The notes under the pieces were generated by a model, which was not told the origin of the DNA, searched no databases, and saw only the letters and a list, made by a program, of their open reading frames with translations. The position numbers were made by a program, and so were the translations under genes. A DNA stretch of 64,000 nucleotides from Mycolicibacterium sp. CBMA 234 (GTDB lineage: Bacteria; Actinomycetota; Actinomycetes; Mycobacteriales; Mycobacteriaceae). Location: assembly GCF_009729415.1 (NCBI RefSeq), contig NZ_MPKW01000020.1, positions 1 to 64,000 of the forward strand, in the 5' to 3' direction. This document shows, piece by piece, positions 25,030 through 32,852 of this stretch. How positions within the stretch are numbered: the stretch's first letter is position 1; the number at the start of each line of letters is the position of its first letter.

Positions 25030-25356
25030 ATGAACAGCACCGAGAGTTTGCGTGTCGCAAGCGGCCCAGGTATCCCACGGTGGCGCCTGGGGATGAGCGC
25101 GAAACACGCGTGGGTCATTTTGACTGCCGGCGTGCTCAGCTATGAAATCTCTTGCAAAGATGGACAACTCCTCAGTGAGGGAGTGGATGAGTGGCTGATT
25201 TCTCGGCCGATACTGACGCGGGCGGCGATAGCAGCGATGGCCCTTCATCTCGGCAACGCGGTGCCGAAGCGTTATGACGTTGTTTCGCTTGGCTTTCAGG
25301 TGCTGCGGCAATGCTCGCGGTATCTGATGGTCGTAACGGCCAGATTGGCGAATTGA
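25030..25356 (+). CDS. Small membrane protein resembling mycobacteriophage DUF7427-type proteins
   Basis: 108 aa. ATG 25030 has GTAGGAGG about 10 nt upstream. Pattern: HAWVILTAGVLSYEISCKDG, then LLSEGVDEWLISRPILTRAA and IAAMALHLGNAVPKRYDVVS. A helix, the motif SYE, a variable segment ending in LTR, a second helix and NAVPKRYD matches small proteins I recall from mycobacteriophages and mobile elements. That recollection is moderate. The gene supports reading 23.9-25.4 kb as an element-derived cluster. Confidence 0.6.
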   Translation: MNSTESLRVASGPGIPRWRLGMSAKHAWVILTAGVLSYEISCKDGQLLSEGVDEWLISRPILTRAAIAAMALHLGNAVPKRYDVVSLGFQVLRQCSRYLMVVTARLAN

Positions 25357-25434
25357 CGTGTCGCAGGCTCTCGATCCGCACCGCTTTCCGTCTCGTGGGA
25401 CGGTTGAATCGTCAACTGGCGCTGGGGATCACCG

Positions 25435-26676
25435 ATGAGTGGTCGGCATCGCAAAGCCAATGCATCTAAGCCGAAGACGACCGCGGTGAAGCTTGCAGTC
25501 ACGGGTGTGGTCCTGGGGGGCGGCAGTGGGGTAGTGGCCGGCCATGCCAGTGCCGCGACCGACGGCGAGTGGGATCTGGTGTCTCGGTGCGAATCTGGTG
25601 GTGATTGGACAATCAACACCGGGAACGGGTTCCACGGCGGATTGCAGTTCACCCCCGCCACGTGGAGCGCGTACGGCGGCGGGCAGTATGCAGCCGAGGC
25701 GCAACGGGCCACCAAGGAGCAGCAGATCGCGGTCGCCGAGCGAGTGCTGGCAACCCAGGGCCGTGGCGCGTGGCCGGTCTGCGGCGGCCCCCTCTCAGGT
25801 GCGACGCCGCGCCAGGTCTCAGCGGACGCGGCCGCCCCTGTCGCCGGCTCGATCGACAACCCGAAACCCAATGACGTTGCCGCGCAGCCCCTCAACGCCG
25901 AGACTCCCGTCGGTCCACCGCCGCTGGATACGCCAGAGCCGCCCGCTGCGGTCGAGGTCGTCGCGGATGTGACGGTTGCGCCACCTGTCGAACAGGGCTC
26001 TGTGGTCGACCCGCAACCCGACGCATTGGCCCCGGCCCCGGATGCGGCGGCGGAACCGCCCGGCGTGGATGCTGCGGCGGAACCGCCCGTCGGCGATGCC
26101 GCGCCTGATGGCCAGGCAGATGCCGCGATGCCGCAGGATGCTGCGCTGTTGCCGCCGGCCGGTCAGGATTCGTCAGACCCGTCGCCGGATCTGGAGGCCC
26201 AGCTGGTGCAGGCCTCGGCGACGGTTCCGGGGTACGACTCGGCTAAGGAGGCCACCCTCGTGGCGTTGGTCCATCGGTATTCGGGAACGCCGTACGTATG
26301 GGGCGGGGATTCTGCAGCGGGAACCGACTGTTCGGGGCTGGCGTCGTGGTTGGCGAATGTGGCCACGGGCCGCCCGGTTTTCGGCGATCGATTCGATACC
26401 AGTACGGAGGAATCGGCACTGCTGGCACGGGGTTTCCGGTATGGCTCAGCACCGGGGGCCTTGGTAATCGGATGGAACAATCACCACACCGCAGTGACAT
26501 TGGCCGACGGAACTTCAGTAGCCAGCGGCGAGGGCGGCGGGGTCAGGTTCGGTGGCGGAGGCGCCTACCAGGCCCAGTTCAATCATCACATGTACCTGCC
26601 GATAACACCTGGTCCTGTTGATAGCCAATCATTTTCACTCGATCCGCCCGCCGGGCCGGATGGTGCGGATCTGTGA
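25435..26676 (+). CDS. Secreted cell-wall hydrolase: RpfA-type transglycosylase domain fused to NlpC/P60-like domain
   Basis: 413 aa in three parts. Residues 1-40 form an RpfA-like leader (MSGRHRK, hydrophobic [17 protein letters not shown]). Residues 42-120 are a resuscitation-promoting-factor domain ([20 protein letters not shown]) with catalytic Glu53 and paired Cys52/Cys121. After an Ala/Pro/Asp-rich linker (to ~265) comes a domain with [20 protein letters not shown] (Cys299) and [15 protein letters not shown], fitting an NlpC/P60-type peptidase. Rpf enzymes cut peptidoglycan glycan strands and NlpC/P60 cuts the stem peptide, so one protein would carry both activities. Known mycobacterial RpfA has the first two parts but not the third. 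Its stop overlaps the fragmentary mceG copy. Confidence 0.88.
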   Translation: MSGRHRKANASKPKTTAVKLAVTGVVLGGGSGVVAGHASAATDGEWDLVSRCESGGDWTINTGNGFHGGLQFTPATWSAYGGGQYAAEAQRATKEQQIAVAERVLATQGRGAWPVCGGPLSGATPRQVSADAAAPVAGSIDNPKPNDVAAQPLNAETPVGPPPLDTPEPPAAVEVVADVTVAPPVEQGSVVDPQPDALAPAPDAAAEPPGVDAAAEPPVGDAAPDGQADAAMPQDAALLPPAGQDSSDPSPDLEAQLVQASATVPGYDSAKEATLVALVHRYSGTPYVWGGDSAAGTDCSGLASWLANVATGRPVFGDRFDTSTEESALLARGFRYGSAPGALVIGWNNHHTAVTLADGTSVASGEGGGVRFGGGGAYQAQFNHHMYLPITPGPVDSQSFSLDPPAGPDGADL

Positions 26677-27320
26677 ACGGCTTGGCCCGGGCCCTGGTGC
26701 TTGACCCGAAGATCATCCTGGTCGACGAGCCGGACTCGGGTCTGGACCCGGTTCGTACCGCGTATCTTTCGCAGCTGTTGATCGACATCAACGCGCAGAT
26801 TGATGCGGCGGTGCTGATCGTTACGCACAACATCAATGTGGTGCGTACGGTGCCGGACAACATCGGGATGCTGTACCGCAAGCACCTGGTGATGTTCGGT
26901 CCCCGCGAGGTGCTGTTGACCAGTGAGGAGCCGGCGGTCAAGCAGTTCCTCAATGGTCGTCGTATCGGTCCGATCGGTATGTCGGAGGAGAAGGACGATG
27001 CGACTGCCGCCGAGCAGGCCGCACTGGATGCCGGTCATGCCGATGGTGGTGTGGAGGAGGTTGAGGGTGTGCCGCCGCAGATCGAGGTGACCCCGGGTAT
27101 GCCGGTGCGTCAGGCGGTGGCGCGTCGTCAGGCTCGGGTGCGCGAGATTCTGCACACCCTGCCGCCCGCTGCGCAGGCCGCGATCCTGAAGAACCTCAAC
27201 AGCAACCTCACACCTAACGGGAGCCGACTGCAAACATCGCCGGCCGGTCCATCGCGGCGGGGTGGGCAACCGAAGAGCGGCAATCGGCCAGATGGAACCC
27301 ACTGGGGCACAGCAAGATAG
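26673..27320 (+). pseudogene. Truncated second copy of mceG (3' half only)
   Basis: Nucleotides 26677-27197 align almost base for base with 5117-5640 of the intact mceG, with one codon missing. The fragment begins inside the ABC signature region (GLARALVLDPKIILVDEPDS) and so lacks Walker A, Q-loop and the N-terminal half; it cannot be an ATPase alone. The frame stays open for 215 codons, but the last ~40 (NSNLTPNGSRLQTSPAGPSR) are unrelated to MceG. The breakpoint lies within a few bases of the RpfA-fusion stop. Differences from the intact copy are mostly third-position changes, so the donor was probably another mceG allele or paralogue rather than a fresh copy of this one. Confidence 0.85.
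26677..27197 (+). repeat. Long direct repeat with 5117-5640 (mceG 3' half)
   Basis: About 520 bp of near-identical sequence repeated in direct orientation 21.56 kb apart. Homologous recombination between the two copies would delete or invert-free duplicate the intervening 21 kb. Confidence 0.85.
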
Positions 27321-27453
27321 CGCTGAGTCGCTGGTCAAGTGCGGTCGGTGAGGGGTGTCGCCAGGGGCCGTGTCGGCTTCTTGGATGGGTTTGATGATGT
27401 GGGCGGTGGAGGGCGTCAACGGGGAACAGCGAGAGAAGTAGGCAGGGATAATT

Positions 27454-27702
27454 ATGGGAACCGTGGTGCATTTATCGGACCGCGGCGGTTCGGAACGTCG
27501 CAGGGGCCGTCAGCGCGTTGTTCAGGTACGAGAATCGTGTAGCACGGTGATGTCAGACGCGCTGCAAGCATATGCGGGTCTGATCGCCTCGACGATCGGC
27601 GGTCGCGTCCTGGAGCTTGGCGGAACGGACCTCGATGTCAGGCATCTCGCAACCTCGGCTGCCTACGCGGTGATCGTGTCGTCATCACGATCACTTCGGT
27701 GA
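27454..27702 (+). CDS. Doubtful small hypothetical protein
   Basis: 82 codons from ATG 27454 (MGTVVHLSDRGGSERRRGRQ, then MSDALQAYAGLIASTIGGRV). The central helix LQAYAGLIASTIGGRVLELG looks protein-like; no clear ribosome site and no family. It ends just before the truncated MWTL fragment. Could be a remnant. Confidence 0.3.
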   Translation: MGTVVHLSDRGGSERRRGRQRVVQVRESCSTVMSDALQAYAGLIASTIGGRVLELGGTDLDVRHLATSAAYAVIVSSSRSLR

Positions 27703-27720
27703 TCTGGGGCGGCGGTCAAC

Positions 27721-27759
27721 ATGTGGACTTTGATGACCAGTGACGGCTCGACTAGTTGA
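27721..27759 (+). pseudogene. 5' fragment of a MWTL-family gene
   Basis: ATGTGGAC-TTTGATGACCAG is nearly identical to the first bases of the gene at 23871, but the frame stops after 12 codons. This is the second trace, with the mceG fragment, of duplication in this region. Confidence 0.4.
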
Positions 27760-27802
27760 CTGTCAGGGTCTGAATGTTTCGTCGGAGCGTGGCGCCCCTC
27801 GC

Positions 27803-28528
27803 TCAAAGCTGTGGTTTCGGCCTGCGGTACCACGAGTAGGTTGCACTGCACGCGAATATGGTGACGGTTATGCACCCGGCTACTAGCGGTGCCGCCGCGC
27901 CCCACGGCTTCGTGATGAATACGGTGCTCAACTGGGTCGCGACTACTACCAGCCCGGCGATACAGCCCAGGATGTAGATGTCAGCGACCGTGCGATGGCG
28001 TTGTTCGCGTCGCAAAATGAACAGGCATTGCAAGGCACATGTAATGAGGCGAAAGCCCATCGCGCAAGCGATGAGCCAATAGCCCATCAACCAGGTGTCC
28101 ATCGGACTTAGCAGGAAGTCGATCGGATACCGATTGACGCTACTGAGAGTAAACGCAGCCAGCATCAAGGGCAGCGTAAGAGCAAGCGGCAGTTCAATAT
28201 GCAGGCGGAAGCAGACTCTGACGGTGTGATCATCTCCCAGGCGTGTCAGAAAGTTGGCGATCGCGCAGGCACCCCCAGCGAAAAGCAGCCAGTGTGCCAA
28301 CAAGTATTGAATGTGCCAAAGCCCGGTGAGCCGGTGCAGCGCAGTCCCGATATGGGTGCCTATCACAGGTGTCATGACAAGGATTGCAGCGCCTTCCATG
28401 GCAACGGAGAGCGTTGCTGGTCGATCGTAGTAATTGCTCCACGCGAAGCGGCGCATCCATAGGCAGTGCGCAATGGTGGATAGTGCGAGGATGACGAAGT
28501 ACGGCAAAAGGTCATTAGGCTCGGACAT
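27803..28528 (-). CDS. Six/seven-helix membrane protein, MAB_1171c-like without C-terminal domain
   Basis: 241 aa. Hydrophobic segments include YFVILALSTIAHCLWMRRFA, LSVAMEGAAILVMTPVIGTH, WHIQYLLAHWLLFAGGACAI, ELPLALTLPLMLAAFTLSSV, VADIYILGCIAGLVVVATQL and LVAGCITVTIFACSATYSWY. The order of helices, with an HLL/AHWLLF segment and a TG.WHIQYLLAH motif, resembles the membrane half of MAB_1171c-family putative transporters, which usually continue into a soluble DUF6545-type domain and follow an XRE regulator gene. Here neither the soluble domain nor the regulator is present, so it may be truncated or a short subfamily. Confidence 0.6.
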   Translation of the reverse strand: MSEPNDLLPYFVILALSTIAHCLWMRRFAWSNYYDRPATLSVAMEGAAILVMTPVIGTHIGTALHRLTGLWHIQYLLAHWLLFAGGACAIANFLTRLGDDHTVRVCFRLHIELPLALTLPLMLAAFTLSSVNRYPIDFLLSPMDTWLMGYWLIACAMGFRLITCALQCLFILRREQRHRTVADIYILGCIAGLVVVATQLSTVFITKPWGAAAPLVAGCITVTIFACSATYSWYRRPKPQL

Positions 28529-28863
28529 ACGCCGGGTTGCTCCTCCCCTTTAATTCGGCCTATGCCGCGAGCCTGCTGAGTGTTAGGCCGAAAGCGGTCC
28601 CGCCACACCGCTGGCGGACATGCTACGTGCGCATCAAGATCAACGGACGCCTTTGTTTCACAAGCGATTTCTCAGTTCGCAAAGTGCGTACCGGCAGCAG
28701 AGGGGTGGCCATCGTTGAGCGGTTCGTGCGAGCAAGCCGGGGGTCGACAGTGGCCAGCCGCTGATGGCGGAGCTCCGGCTGATTCGCCAGGGTCGGACCG
28801 ACAGACTTACCGCTCGGTAGACATCGCGGATCTGTGAAAGGGCTCGCCCGACGAATGTCGTGA
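28529..28863. other. Non-coding stretch
   Basis: No supported gene. The bases around 28828-28850 (GCGGATCTGTGAA then GGGCTCGCCCG) resemble the junction between the RpfA fusion and the mceG fragment at 26666-26690, which may be chance or a trace of recombination. Confidence 0.4.
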
Positions 28864-29120
28864 TCATGCAACACCGAACGGTGGACGACGGGGCTGTCGC
28901 TGGGGTGATCCCAAACGACCGAGCGCCAGCGATCCGACATAATTGGGCGTTATCGGTATTCCGACATGGATGGCAGTTATCGCTGCAAGGGCGCAGGTGG
29001 CGATCCGCTCAGACTGGTAAGCGCCCGACGCGACGATGCCCGACAGGGGGCCGGCCGTCACCTAGCCACCGATCAATATCGGAACGGCTAACAGCGGCGC
29101 CACTGCCACGATCTGGCTGC
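28864..29120 (-). pseudogene. Remnant of a membrane-protein gene
   Basis: On the minus strand the frame reads VAVAPLLAVPILIGG, a TAG stop, then VTAGPLSGIVASGAYQSERI and AAITAIHVGIPITPNYVG. The hydrophobic continuity across the stop suggests a decayed polytopic protein. Only about 80 codons are recognisable and I cannot name the family. Confidence 0.35.
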
Positions 29121-29283
29121 GCCAACGCTCACCTACCGGTCGGCCGTCCAACTGACACGGGATGCCCCGTTTTTACCATGCGGCGATCAGCATTGTTGGG
29201 ATCGATACCCACCGGCGCCCCAAGAATTTCGCAAGCCGCCGCGCGTAGCTTCCGTTAGGCACAGGAAAGAGAAAGGAAACACA

Positions 29284-29661
29284 GTGGATATCAGCGCGAA
29301 GAAGACGATTGCCCGGGCTGTGCTCGCGGGCGGCATTGCGTTGGCCGGTGTGGGTCTAGGCATGAGCTCCGCCCAAGCCCAGACTGGGTTCGTGCCACCC
29401 ATGCATGGCCAGTTTGCAAATGGAGGCCCGTGGACTTGGTGCCCAGGGGATCCGATGGGCGGTTTACATTCGGATACTCACCGGGGAGGGCCGGGGGAGG
29501 ATGTTCAGTGGGACATGAGCCGCTGCCATACCTGGTGGGGCGTCTATTGGGGCCATGGAAACGTTGCCCTCGGTGTCTGGGATGGGCCCGATGCACCGCC
29601 ACCGGATGCGACGCAAAAGCCGTGGTGCGGGTTTCCTTTCATGTGCTCTGGGACTCCGTGA
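29284..29661 (+). CDS. Small secreted protein with conserved Trp/Cys core
   Basis: 125 aa. GTG 29284 is preceded by GAAAGGAAA. A signal peptide is clear: TIARAVLAGGIALAGVGLGM then SSAQAQ, with cleavage after AQA. The mature part is rich in Trp, Gly and Pro (GPWTWCPGDPMGG, WDMSRCHTWWGVYWGHGNVA, PWCGFPFMC) and has four Cys, probably two disulfides. Many mycobacteria encode families of such small secreted proteins with a PWTWCPG core; their role is unknown. A 7-bp hairpin follows 45 bp downstream. Confidence 0.8.
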   Translation: MDISAKKTIARAVLAGGIALAGVGLGMSSAQAQTGFVPPMHGQFANGGPWTWCPGDPMGGLHSDTHRGGPGEDVQWDMSRCHTWWGVYWGHGNVALGVWDGPDAPPPDATQKPWCGFPFMCSGTP

Positions 29662-30031
29662 CCGTCGTCACCAACTCGTCGTCATCGGCTAGGACAGCGG
29701 CTAAGCCCTGATTGCTCGGCCAGATCAGGGGCGCAAGCTCCCGCGACACCATGCCGGCCTGTCGCGCCGAGTTTCAACCACCCGAACCGACGGCAAACGA
29801 GGCGCCGAACACCGCCTAGGTGCACACCACCGTGACGTCTCAGTCTTCAGAAATAGCAAGAGCCCCAAGGCTTGTGAGCGCGGCACCCGCTCCGCCGAAA
29901 TAAGCGGCGTTGTTCAACGGAGCTGTCCTGGTGCCAGCACAGACCCATTTACCTCGTGGTCGCAGCCTCGTTCCACATCGACTTCGCGTTCTTCAAACCC
30001 ACGTAGCCGCCGACCCGGTCTGGATATGCGT
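29662..30031. other. Intergenic stretch, no gene seen
   Basis: Between the secreted-protein gene and the convergent membrane-protein gene. Apart from the hairpin at 29706-29730 nothing recognisable is present. Confidence 0.5.
29706..29730 (+). terminator. Hairpin downstream of secreted-protein gene
   Basis: CCCTGAT and ATCAGGG pair across an 11-nt loop, 45 bp after the stop at 29661. No T-tract. Confidence 0.4.
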
Positions 30032-30787
30032 CTAACCGCCCAGGGCTTCGCGTTCGAGCCGGTGAATAGCCCTGTTCGCGTACGGCGTGACGACCGCGAT
30101 CAACATGAAGAACATGACGAACACCGCCCAGAAGTTGAGCAGTCCCTGCCACGCAAACGGGCCCGTGCGAACGAACGGCATGATGCTGAGCGGAACGTAA
30201 ACGATCGCGGTAAGGAAGGCGACATATGCCACCCACCGTGGAATCAGCGGTTGGTCGCGGTGATCTCTCAGGATCGCAACTCCCAATGCCACGCTCTGCA
30301 GCGCTGAAAAGACATACGTCATATCGAAAAACAGCCAGCCGAAGTCATACAAGACTTGCACTGATTCGGCGGACCGATTGCCAATCCGCAGGACCGCGGT
30401 CAGCCAAGCGACCGCCGGCACGGCGGTGACCAGCGCGGTCATCAGGCCGCCGAGCAGTTCGGTCATCGCCAGCGGACCCATCGGGCCCTCCAACCGGCTG
30501 ATGACCTTTGATACCGCGATGCTCCATGTGTAGTACCAGGGTGCGGCAAAGACCATCAGCATCATGCCGATCTTGATGCCCGACGCGTGATCGTGGAAAT
30601 ACGTGTAGATGCCTGCGGCGTCGAGGTATTCGCCAGGAGGTGGCCAGAATCCCGCACAGACTGCAAAGCCGACCAGCCCGAGGGCAACGTAGATACAGAC
30701 CGACCATAAAGCAACGCGAAGTAACTTGTAGTCGGTGCTCGACGCTGGCGCGTTCGCCGACGACGTCGATGGAATGGTGGCTGTCAC
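30032..30787 (-). CDS. Polytopic membrane protein, family A (copy 1 of 4)
   Basis: 251 aa with about seven hydrophobic segments. Family A features, shared with 42292-43074, 50338-51078 and 57924-58628: an early helix ending CAGFWPPPGEYLDA, a helix pair around GIKIGMMLMVFAAPWYYTWS, a central ALQSVALGVAILRDHRDQPL, and the signature IPRWVAYVAFLTAIVYVPLS then RTGPFAWQGLLNFWAVFVMF. No enzyme family recognised. The gene follows a TetR gene in the same direction, with an AT-rich inverted repeat between them. Located at the left edge of the membrane-oxidoreductase cluster. Confidence 0.75.
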   Translation of the reverse strand: MTATIPSTSSANAPASSTDYKLLRVALWSVCIYVALGLVGFAVCAGFWPPPGEYLDAAGIYTYFHDHASGIKIGMMLMVFAAPWYYTWSIAVSKVISRLEGPMGPLAMTELLGGLMTALVTAVPAVAWLTAVLRIGNRSAESVQVLYDFGWLFFDMTYVFSALQSVALGVAILRDHRDQPLIPRWVAYVAFLTAIVYVPLSIMPFVRTGPFAWQGLLNFWAVFVMFFMLIAVVTPYANRAIHRLEREALGG

Positions 30788-30872
30788 TTGATTCTCCCTG
30801 AAGTCCTGGGTTTACGCCGTCGGAGAGTCAGCACGCAGAACTGTCCCGGGAACCGCTGCACCTATGTGGCTT

Positions 30873-30892
30873 ATTTTAAAATAGACTAAAAT
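30873..30892. promoter_or_regulatory. AT-rich inverted repeat, candidate operator/promoter
   Basis: ATTTTA-N8-TAAAAT lies 86 bp upstream of the family A gene start and is strikingly AT-rich for this genome. It contains TAGACTAAAAT, similar to the core of the palindrome at 41196-41240. Confidence 0.45.
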
Positions 30893-30966
30893 CTGCGGCT
30901 GTGGAAGGGTTGGACTCAAGCCCGACTCGGGGCCGCCGGTGCGCACTTCGCGGTGCGCCGCGTGGG

Positions 30967-31593
30967 TCAACGCTGATAGATGACACGCCAGACGATGTCG
31001 GTCAGCGAATCCTGCAGTCGATCGGTCTCTTCATCGTCGGCCCCGCCGATCAGTTGATACAGGCCGCGCTCGAACATCCAGACCATCCACTGGGCGACAC
31101 GGTTCACATCGAGCGTCGCGTCGATCGCCCCGTTTCGCTGGGCGTTGCAGATGTAGTCGGCGAGCGCAGAGACCACCCGATCGACCAGGAGTTGCTGTTG
31201 TTCGCGGACCCGCGGGTCGTAGGCCGCGGTCTCGGTAACCGTTGCCAGGATCGTTCGGTGCTCGCGGTAAGTGTCGATGGGCGCGCGCAACGCGCGACGT
31301 AGATCGTCACGGCTCGCGTCCGTGGGTAGCTGCCACCACGCATTGCCGGAGGCGACGAGGTCTGCGATGACGTCGTGTGCGATGGCGACCAGCAGATCGC
31401 CCTTGTCTGCGAAGTAGACGTAGAAGGTGGAGCGCGAGATGCCGCCAGCCTTGATGATCGCCTCGACGCTCACGTCTGAGTAGCTGCCTGCATCTCGCAC
31501 AAGCTGCTCGACCAGCCCTACGAAGTGCCGACTCAGCATCGCGCGGCGCTCCGGTTGGGATAGCTGAAACGGCTTGAGTGGGGCGGCGTCCAT
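30967..31593 (-). CDS. TetR-family regulator
   Basis: 208 aa. HTH: DVSVEAIIKAGGISRSTFYV then YFADKGDLLVAIAHDVIADL. The C-terminal helix ends LQDSLTDIVWRVIYQR. It is divergent from the membrane-protein/oxidoreductase genes beginning at 31783 and co-directional with the family A gene at 30787. A perfect 7-2-7 palindrome at 31612-31627 sits at its promoter, so it probably controls both directions. Its closest companion in the window is the TetR at 41561-42187, which shares the ITx/EII-WRVxxY terminal motif. ATG 31593 accepted. Confidence 0.9.
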   Translation of the reverse strand: MDAAPLKPFQLSQPERRAMLSRHFVGLVEQLVRDAGSYSDVSVEAIIKAGGISRSTFYVYFADKGDLLVAIAHDVIADLVASGNAWWQLPTDASRDDLRRALRAPIDTYREHRTILATVTETAAYDPRVREQQQLLVDRVVSALADYICNAQRNGAIDATLDVNRVAQWMVWMFERGLYQLIGGADDEETDRLQDSLTDIVWRVIYQR

Positions 31594-31611
31594 GCCTCAA
31601 GCGTACAGCTC

Positions 31612-31627
31612 GTTCGATCAATCGAAC
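31612..31627. promoter_or_regulatory. Perfect palindromic operator between divergent genes
   Basis: GTTCGAT-CA-ATCGAAC, perfect 7-bp arms, 18 bp upstream of the TetR start and about 155 bp upstream of the divergent gene at 31783. Typical size and position for TetR autoregulation. Confidence 0.6.
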
Positions 31628-31782
31628 AAAGTGTTTGACCCTCGGACGGCGTGTCTGTTAGTGTCGCGACACCGCTCGGTGGCGGGCTCCTTGGGTCACA
31701 AATTGCAAATCGAAATTAAATTCAAAGAACGCTGTTTCACTCCTTTTCGATCTTTGTGTCTCACAATGAAGGGAACGGACGC

Positions 31783-32811
31783 ATGAGTCAGATGCTCGGG
31801 ATCGATTGGTGGCCGCTGGTCGATAAAGAGGGGTGGCCGCCGAACATCGAACCGAGCCCTGGCCACTTCGTGGCGAGCATGCCGGCCCAGGTCGCATTCT
31901 TCTTCGTGGCCGGAGCCGCGGTGGTCATCTTCGCGCTGCCGTGGGCCATCCGAGCCGCGGTGCGCAGTCGCAACTACGTGCCACTGTTGGTCATGGCAAG
32001 CGGCTTGATCTGCAGCCTGCTCGAACCGATGCTCGACATGCTGGGGCATCTGCACTGGGCGCAGAATCTGGTGCCGGCGTTCACCAATTTCGGCATTACC
32101 GTGCCGGCCCTGATTCCGCTGTGCTACGTGGCATTTCTCGGTCTAGAGGCCTACTTCTGCTACTTCGTCATCCGAAACGGCGCCCACGCAAGGCATTTCA
32201 TCATGCTGCTCGGGATGGGCATCATCACCGATGCGCTGATGGAGACGATCGGGATTAACCTCGGCACCTACCTGTATTACGGAGTCCAGCCGTTCAGCTT
32301 CTTGCATTTCCCGTACTGGTGGGGCTTCATCAATGGCGGCTCGTTCGTCACCATCGGCGCGATGCTCGCCTACGCGGTACCGCGACTGAAGGGCGCGCAG
32401 AAGCTGTGGCTGCTGCTCGCCGCGCCCTGCGGCATGATGTTCTGCTACTTCGGCGTGGGCTGGGTGCACCTGTTGGCACACAACTCGACACTGCCGACGG
32501 TGATCCGCTGGGTGGCCACCGCCGTCATGATGACGATGATGGTCGGCTGGATGCGGGTGCTGCACCACCTGGTAGGGCGCCCCGAGGCTCTGCCGGCGCC
32601 CCGCTGGACGCTGTGGCGGATGTTCGCCTACGGGCGGTTCACCCCGACGCGCGTCGGTCGAATGGCCTTGTGGCAGAAGATGTGCGACGAAGGTGGAGTG
32701 GGCTCGGGTGAACTCGCCACCAACCCGGAGGACCCAGCGCAGGCGCTCATCGTCGGCCCGGTGATCGTCGCCTCCGACCGGTCGGCGGTCCGTCGTGAGT
32801 CCGTGTTCTGA
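31783..32811 (+). CDS. Polytopic membrane protein, family D (copy 1 of 2)
   Basis: About 342 aa with 7-8 hydrophobic segments. ATG 31783 (GAAGGGA upstream) is preferred over GTG 31756. It opens with a polar WPPNIEPSPGHFVASMPAQV, then helices including VAFFFVAGAAVVIFALPWAI, MASGLICSLLEPMLDMLGHL, LIPLCYVAFLGLEAYFCYFV and FIMLLGMGIITDALMETIGI. Shared with 34579-35397: an SGxxxSLxEPxxDxL motif and a central acidic helix. Acidic residues inside membrane helices (LLEPMLD; DALMETIG) suggest a catalytic or proton-handling role. First gene of a rightward operon with the FAD oxidoreductase 42 bp downstream. Confidence 0.75.
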   Translation: MSQMLGIDWWPLVDKEGWPPNIEPSPGHFVASMPAQVAFFFVAGAAVVIFALPWAIRAAVRSRNYVPLLVMASGLICSLLEPMLDMLGHLHWAQNLVPAFTNFGITVPALIPLCYVAFLGLEAYFCYFVIRNGAHARHFIMLLGMGIITDALMETIGINLGTYLYYGVQPFSFLHFPYWWGFINGGSFVTIGAMLAYAVPRLKGAQKLWLLLAAPCGMMFCYFGVGWVHLLAHNSTLPTVIRWVATAVMMTMMVGWMRVLHHLVGRPEALPAPRWTLWRMFAYGRFTPTRVGRMALWQKMCDEGGVGSGELATNPEDPAQALIVGPVIVASDRSAVRRESVF

Positions 32812-32852
32812 ACTGCTCTGGCCGCCACTTCGAACTCATGAAAAGGACCGCT

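Larger units (their letters stand above)
27321..27802. other. Short accessory stretch with doubtful small frames
   Basis: Contains one possible small gene (27454-27702, listed separately) and a truncated relative of the 23871 gene at 27721-27759 (MWTLMTSDGSTS, then stop). Otherwise no coding signal I trust. Confidence 0.5.

Noticed and set aside
23871..25356. Intact prophage
   Set aside because: No integrase, terminase, capsid or tail genes; only small element-like proteins.
28860..29258. 132-codon plus-strand frame
   Set aside because: Arg/Pro/Ser-rich random composition; the minus strand in the same place shows membrane-protein-like remnants instead.
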